DNA from: Pseudooceanicola onchidii
GTDB lineage: Bacteria; Pseudomonadota; Alphaproteobacteria; Rhodobacterales; Rhodobacteraceae
NCBI RefSeq assembly: GCF_004959925.1
Contig: NZ_SPUW01000001.1
Coordinates: 62,001-126,000, forward strand
DNA length: 64,000 nucleotides
Direction: 5' to 3'
Position 1 is the stretch's first letter, and each line of letters opens with the position of its first letter. This document shows, one piece after another, positions 61,313-64,000 of the stretch. The notes under the pieces were generated by a model that worked only from the letters and a program-made list of their open reading frames with translations, was not told the DNA's origin and searched no databases. The translations under genes were made by a program, and so were the position numbers.

Positions 61313-62002
61313 TCATTGCTCCGGCACGATCAGGTCAGCGACCGATCCATCGACCGTCAGCTCGCCGCCGGTCACGGATTGGAGGTCGTCGAATGAGATC
61401 GCGGGCAGCTTTTCACGCAGGATGAAGTGACCGTCCGCGATGTCCACCACGGCGAGCGAAGAATAGACCCGCGTCACGCAGCCCACACCGGTCAGCGGCA
61501 TGGTGCAGCGGTCCACCAGCTTCGGTTCGCCCTTCTTGGTGACGTGGTCGGTCACCACCGCCACCCGTTTGGCGCTTTGGACAAGATCCATCGCGCCGCC
61601 GACGGCCGGAATGGAATTGGCGCCGCCGGTGCTCCAGTTCGCAAGGTCACCGTTCTGCGCGATCTGGAAGGCGCCCAGGATCGCCACGTCCAGATGCCCG
61701 CCCCGCACCATGGCGAAACTGTCGGCATGGTGGAAGAACGACGCGCCGGGGTTCAACGTGATCGCCTTCTTGCCGGCATTGATGAGGTCCCAGTCCTCGT
61801 CGCCCTCGGCCGGGGCCTTGCCGAAGCCCAACACGCCGTTTTCGGTGTGGAAAATCGCCTCGCGCCCCGCGGGCTGATACTTGGCGACCATTTCGGGAAA
61901 CCCGATGCCAAGGTTCACATAGGCGCCGTCCTCGATATCCTGCGCGGCGCGCCAGGCGATCTGGGCATTGGTCAGCTTGATGCTGTCGAGTGAAAGGGTC
62001 AT
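61313..62002 (-). CDS. 3-oxoacid/3-oxoadipate CoA-transferase subunit B
   Basis: A 229-residue family I CoA-transferase beta subunit. The catalytic glutamate lies in FHTENGVLGFG at about residue 54, which forms the glutamyl-CoA intermediate. GGHLDVAILGAFQ and the C-terminal TVDGSVADLIVPEQ are also typical. The start overlaps the subunit A stop by four bases (ATGA). The enzyme moves CoA from succinyl-CoA to 3-oxoadipate or acetoacetate; the two specificities cannot be separated confidently (pcaJ or scoB). Confidence 0.88.
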   Translation of the reverse strand: MTLSLDSIKLTNAQIAWRAAQDIEDGAYVNLGIGFPEMVAKYQPAGREAIFHTENGVLGFGKAPAEGDEDWDLINAGKKAITLNPGASFFHHADSFAMVRGGHLDVAILGAFQIAQNGDLANWSTGGANSIPAVGGAMDLVQSAKRVAVVTDHVTKKGEPKLVDRCTMPLTGVGCVTRVYSSLAVVDIADGHFILREKLPAISFDDLQSVTGGELTVDGSVADLIVPEQ

Positions 62003-62706
62003 GGGTAGCTTGCTCCTTCCCGGATCAGCACTTCTTCCTGTTTCGGCTCTGCGACTTCGACCACGTGGTCGACGAAGATGCCGGGGGTGATGACGTTCTC
62101 GGGTTCGATATCACCGGGCTGCACGATGCGGCTGACCTGGGCGATGGTCACATCGGCCGCCATCGCCATGATCGGATTGAAGTTTCGCGCGGCCATCCGG
62201 TAGGTCAGGTTGCCATAGGTGTCGCCCAACTCGCCCTTCACCAGCGCAAAATCGGCCTTCAGCCAGCGTTCCTGCACATAGGACTTGCCGTCGAATTCCG
62301 CGACCGGTTTGCCCTTCGCGAGGTCGGTGCCATAGCTGGTCGCGGTGTAGAAGGCCGGGATGCCCGCGCCTGCGGCGCGGATGCGTTCGGCCAGGGTGCC
62401 CTGCGGCACGACCTCAAGCTGCAGTTTTCCGGCCAGGTAGGCCTCGTTGAAGGCGACGGGGTCGGACGAGCGCGGGAACGAACAGATGATCTTGTCGACC
62501 ATACCGTGTTCGATCAGCGACGCGATCCCGACATGGCCGTTGCCGGCGTTGTTGTTGATGATCGTCAGACCTTTGGGGCCCTTGTCGATCAGGGCGTGGA
62601 TCAGTTCGATCGGCGCGCCGGACCCGCCGAACCCGGCGATCATGACGGTCGCGCCGTCCCCGATCCCCGATACGGCCTCGGCCAGCGAAGCGGTTGTCTT
62701 GTCCAT
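61999..62706 (-). CDS. 3-oxoacid/3-oxoadipate CoA-transferase subunit A
   Basis: A 235-residue alpha subunit. GATVMIAGFGGSGAPIELI near residue 18 is the CoA-transferase I signature, with NNNAGNGHVGIASLI and EVVPQGTLAERIRAAGAGIPAF following. The sequence looks closer to PcaI-type 3-oxoadipate transferases than to acetoacetate ones, by recollection. GAGGAGACATCG precedes the ATG at 62706, preferred over a start eight codons upstream. It forms one operon with subunit B. No other protocatechuate pathway genes are in view. Confidence 0.88.
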   Translation of the reverse strand: MDKTTASLAEAVSGIGDGATVMIAGFGGSGAPIELIHALIDKGPKGLTIINNNAGNGHVGIASLIEHGMVDKIICSFPRSSDPVAFNEAYLAGKLQLEVVPQGTLAERIRAAGAGIPAFYTATSYGTDLAKGKPVAEFDGKSYVQERWLKADFALVKGELGDTYGNLTYRMAARNFNPIMAMAADVTIAQVSRIVQPGDIEPENVITPGIFVDHVVEVAEPKQEEVLIREGASYP

Positions 62707-62817
62707 CGATGTCTCCTCTCGGACGCGCAACGGCCGGATCGGGTCCGCGGCGCGTGTCTTACGGGTGCAGATGGCAAAAGAAAGGTGACAGTGTCAACTT
62801 TCCCGGCCCCTGCGGTG

Positions 62818-63585
62818 TCAGTCGATCAGCGCCACGGGGCGGCACCAGCCGGCGCTGGCGGCCTTGATCTTCACCGGGAAGCACTGCACCTGGAACCCCG
62901 TCGCCGGCAGCTGGTCGAGGTTGGCAAGCTTTTCCATGTGACAATAGCCGCGCACTATCCCGGCACGATGGCCTTCCCAGATCAACCCCGCATCCCCGGT
63001 CTCGGCCACGCGTTTCGCGGTGTGAACAAAGGGGGCGTCCCAGCTCCAGGCGTCGGTGCCGCAAACCCGCATGCCACGTTCGGTCATCCAGCACGTCGCC
63101 GCGTGCCCGATGCCGCAGCCGGTGGCGACGTAGCCGGGCGTGCCATAGGCGGCCCCGGCGGCGGTGTTCACCAGGACGATATCTCCGGGTGCCAGAACGT
63201 GGCCGATGCGGTCCAGCTCGGCCTCGATCTCCTCGGGCGTCACCACGTGGCCGTCCGCGAGATGCTGGAAATCAAGCTTCACCCCCGGGCCGACGCACCA
63301 TTCAAGCGGGACCTCGTCGATGGTGATCGCGCGCTGTCCGCCGTCCATGGTCGAATGGTAGTGATAGGGCGCGTCCAGATGCGTGCCGTTGTGGGTCGAG
63401 ATCGTGACCCGCTCCACCGCCCAGCCTTCGCCGCCGGGCAGGTCGTCGCGGCTCACCCCGGGAAAGAACCCGAGGATCTGGTCGGCGGTCACATCATGGC
63501 CCAGGTAGGTGATCTCGGGCGCGAGTCCCGGCGGATCGGCGTAGGTCGTATTCTCCAGCGGCCGCGCCAGGTCGATGATCTTCAT
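62818..63585 (-). CDS. Cyclase family protein (kynurenine-formamidase-like)
   Basis: A 255-residue metal-dependent hydrolase. STHNGTHLDAPYHY near residue 64 carries the HxGTHxDxPxH metal-binding motif of the cyclase/kynurenine formamidase fold. The region GDIVLVNTAAGA and the later conserved Asp-containing segment GTDAWSWDAPF follow. The ATG at 63585 follows GGAGGACAGC, after removing a 17-codon extension. It is upstream of the CoA-transferase pair on the same strand, 111 bases away, and divergent from an MFS gene. Substrate unknown; it may open a ring or formamide in an aromatic degradation route. Confidence 0.83.
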   Translation of the reverse strand: MKIIDLARPLENTTYADPPGLAPEITYLGHDVTADQILGFFPGVSRDDLPGGEGWAVERVTISTHNGTHLDAPYHYHSTMDGGQRAITIDEVPLEWCVGPGVKLDFQHLADGHVVTPEEIEAELDRIGHVLAPGDIVLVNTAAGAAYGTPGYVATGCGIGHAATCWMTERGMRVCGTDAWSWDAPFVHTAKRVAETGDAGLIWEGHRAGIVRGYCHMEKLANLDQLPATGFQVQCFPVKIKAASAGWCRPVALID

Positions 63586-63682
63586 GCTGTCCTCCCCGTT
63601 TGTCGCCACCCTAGACGCATCGGCGCCCTTGCGCATCGCATTTGGCCTTGCTGGCGTGCAAACCCGCCCCTAGCGTCGCTGC

Positions 63683-64000
63683 ATGGTGGGGGACAGCATT
63701 CTTGACAGTGGATATTCGTGGCGACGGCTGATGCTGTCGCTGGCGATTTCCATTGTCGGCAACGTGGGCATGTGGGCGGTGATCGTCGTGCTGCCGTCCA
63801 TGCAGGCCGAATTCGGTCTGGCCCGGGCCGACTCGACCATTCCCTACACGCTGACGATGGCAGGCTTTGCCCTGGGCAATGGCCTGATCGGGCGCGTGGT
63901 GGATCGGTTCGGCATCACCTGGGCCCTGACCGGCGCGGCCCTGGCACAGGGGCTGGGCTTCCTGGCGGCGGCGATCTTCCCCGGGTTCTGGGGCGTGACC
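63683..64000 (+). CDS. MFS transporter (3' truncated by window edge)
   Basis: The first 106 residues of a major facilitator superfamily protein. The first TM helix starts around residue 15 (RLMLSLAISIVGNVGMW), and the second contains YTLTMAGFALGNGLIGRVVDRFG, with the GxxxDRxG-type loop between helices 2 and 3. The frame is open to the last base of the window. It is divergent from the cyclase gene, so it may import the substrate of the neighbouring catabolic genes. Confidence 0.85.
   Translation, partial: MVGDSILDSGYSWRRLMLSLAISIVGNVGMWAVIVVLPSMQAEFGLARADSTIPYTLTMAGFALGNGLIGRVVDRFGITWALTGAALAQGLGFLAAAIFPGFWGVT

Overview
This window is a GC-rich (about 65% by eye), densely packed chromosomal segment of an alphaproteobacterium. 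The gene set points to the order Rhodobacterales (Roseobacter/Paracoccus-type bacteria): the division regulator MipZ, an RpoE-ChrR pair next to flavin oxidase/DUF1365/SDR genes, an FnrL-hemN divergent pair, a ccoNOQP operon, VPLPA-CTERM secreted proteins and a 41-residue alphaproteobacterial-type L36. No phage, plasmid, IS element or CRISPR array was found. Genus and species cannot be assigned from this sequence.

Layout. The left edge (1-268) is a low-GC, incomplete ORF, followed by small membrane or unknown proteins, an SDR, DinB, MipZ, and mutL-rmuC (1-8.3 kb). A singlet-oxygen-type stress module follows: chrR and rpoE, with a well-formed RpoE promoter, opposite a flavin oxidase/DUF1365/SDR cluster (8.4-12.7 kb). 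Next come an M20-type amidohydrolase and a two-component system (12.8-17.3 kb). A large ABC uptake locus spans 17.5-27.4 kb: acyl-CoA ligase, LivG, LivH, two small ORFs, LivM, binding protein, LivF and a PaaK-like ligase, interrupted by a VPLPA-CTERM gene. An MscS channel, a second VPLPA-CTERM gene, rpmJ and tRNA-Val lead to the micro-aerobic block at 33.6-40.6 kb: ccoNOQP, a universal stress protein, fnrL and hemN, with three FNR boxes in the two divergent intergenic regions.

The 41.5-48.0 kb stretch is a housekeeping block on the minus strand (ctpA, envC-like, gpmI, rlmH, rsfS, mscS). The leucine genes leuC-leuD (48.5-50.5 kb) and leuB (55.3 kb) flank several membrane or secreted unknowns and a LysR/epimerase divergent pair. 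A leucine-rich short ORF followed by a terminator with eight T residues lies upstream of leuC and looks like a transcription attenuator. The right end holds a low-GC orphan gene, a DMT exporter, tRNA-Pro, a NIT-domain chemoreceptor, a CoA-transferase pair, a cyclase-family hydrolase and the start of an MFS transporter.

Most of the window is conserved core genome. The items most worth a second look are the leuC leader, the paired FNR boxes, the RpoE promoter that resets the rpoE start codon, the ABC locus with two ligases (one lacking the usual P-loop) and two small ORFs between its permeases, a possible upstream ORF coupled to rsfS, and a 23-bp intergenic sequence present twice beside hairpins.
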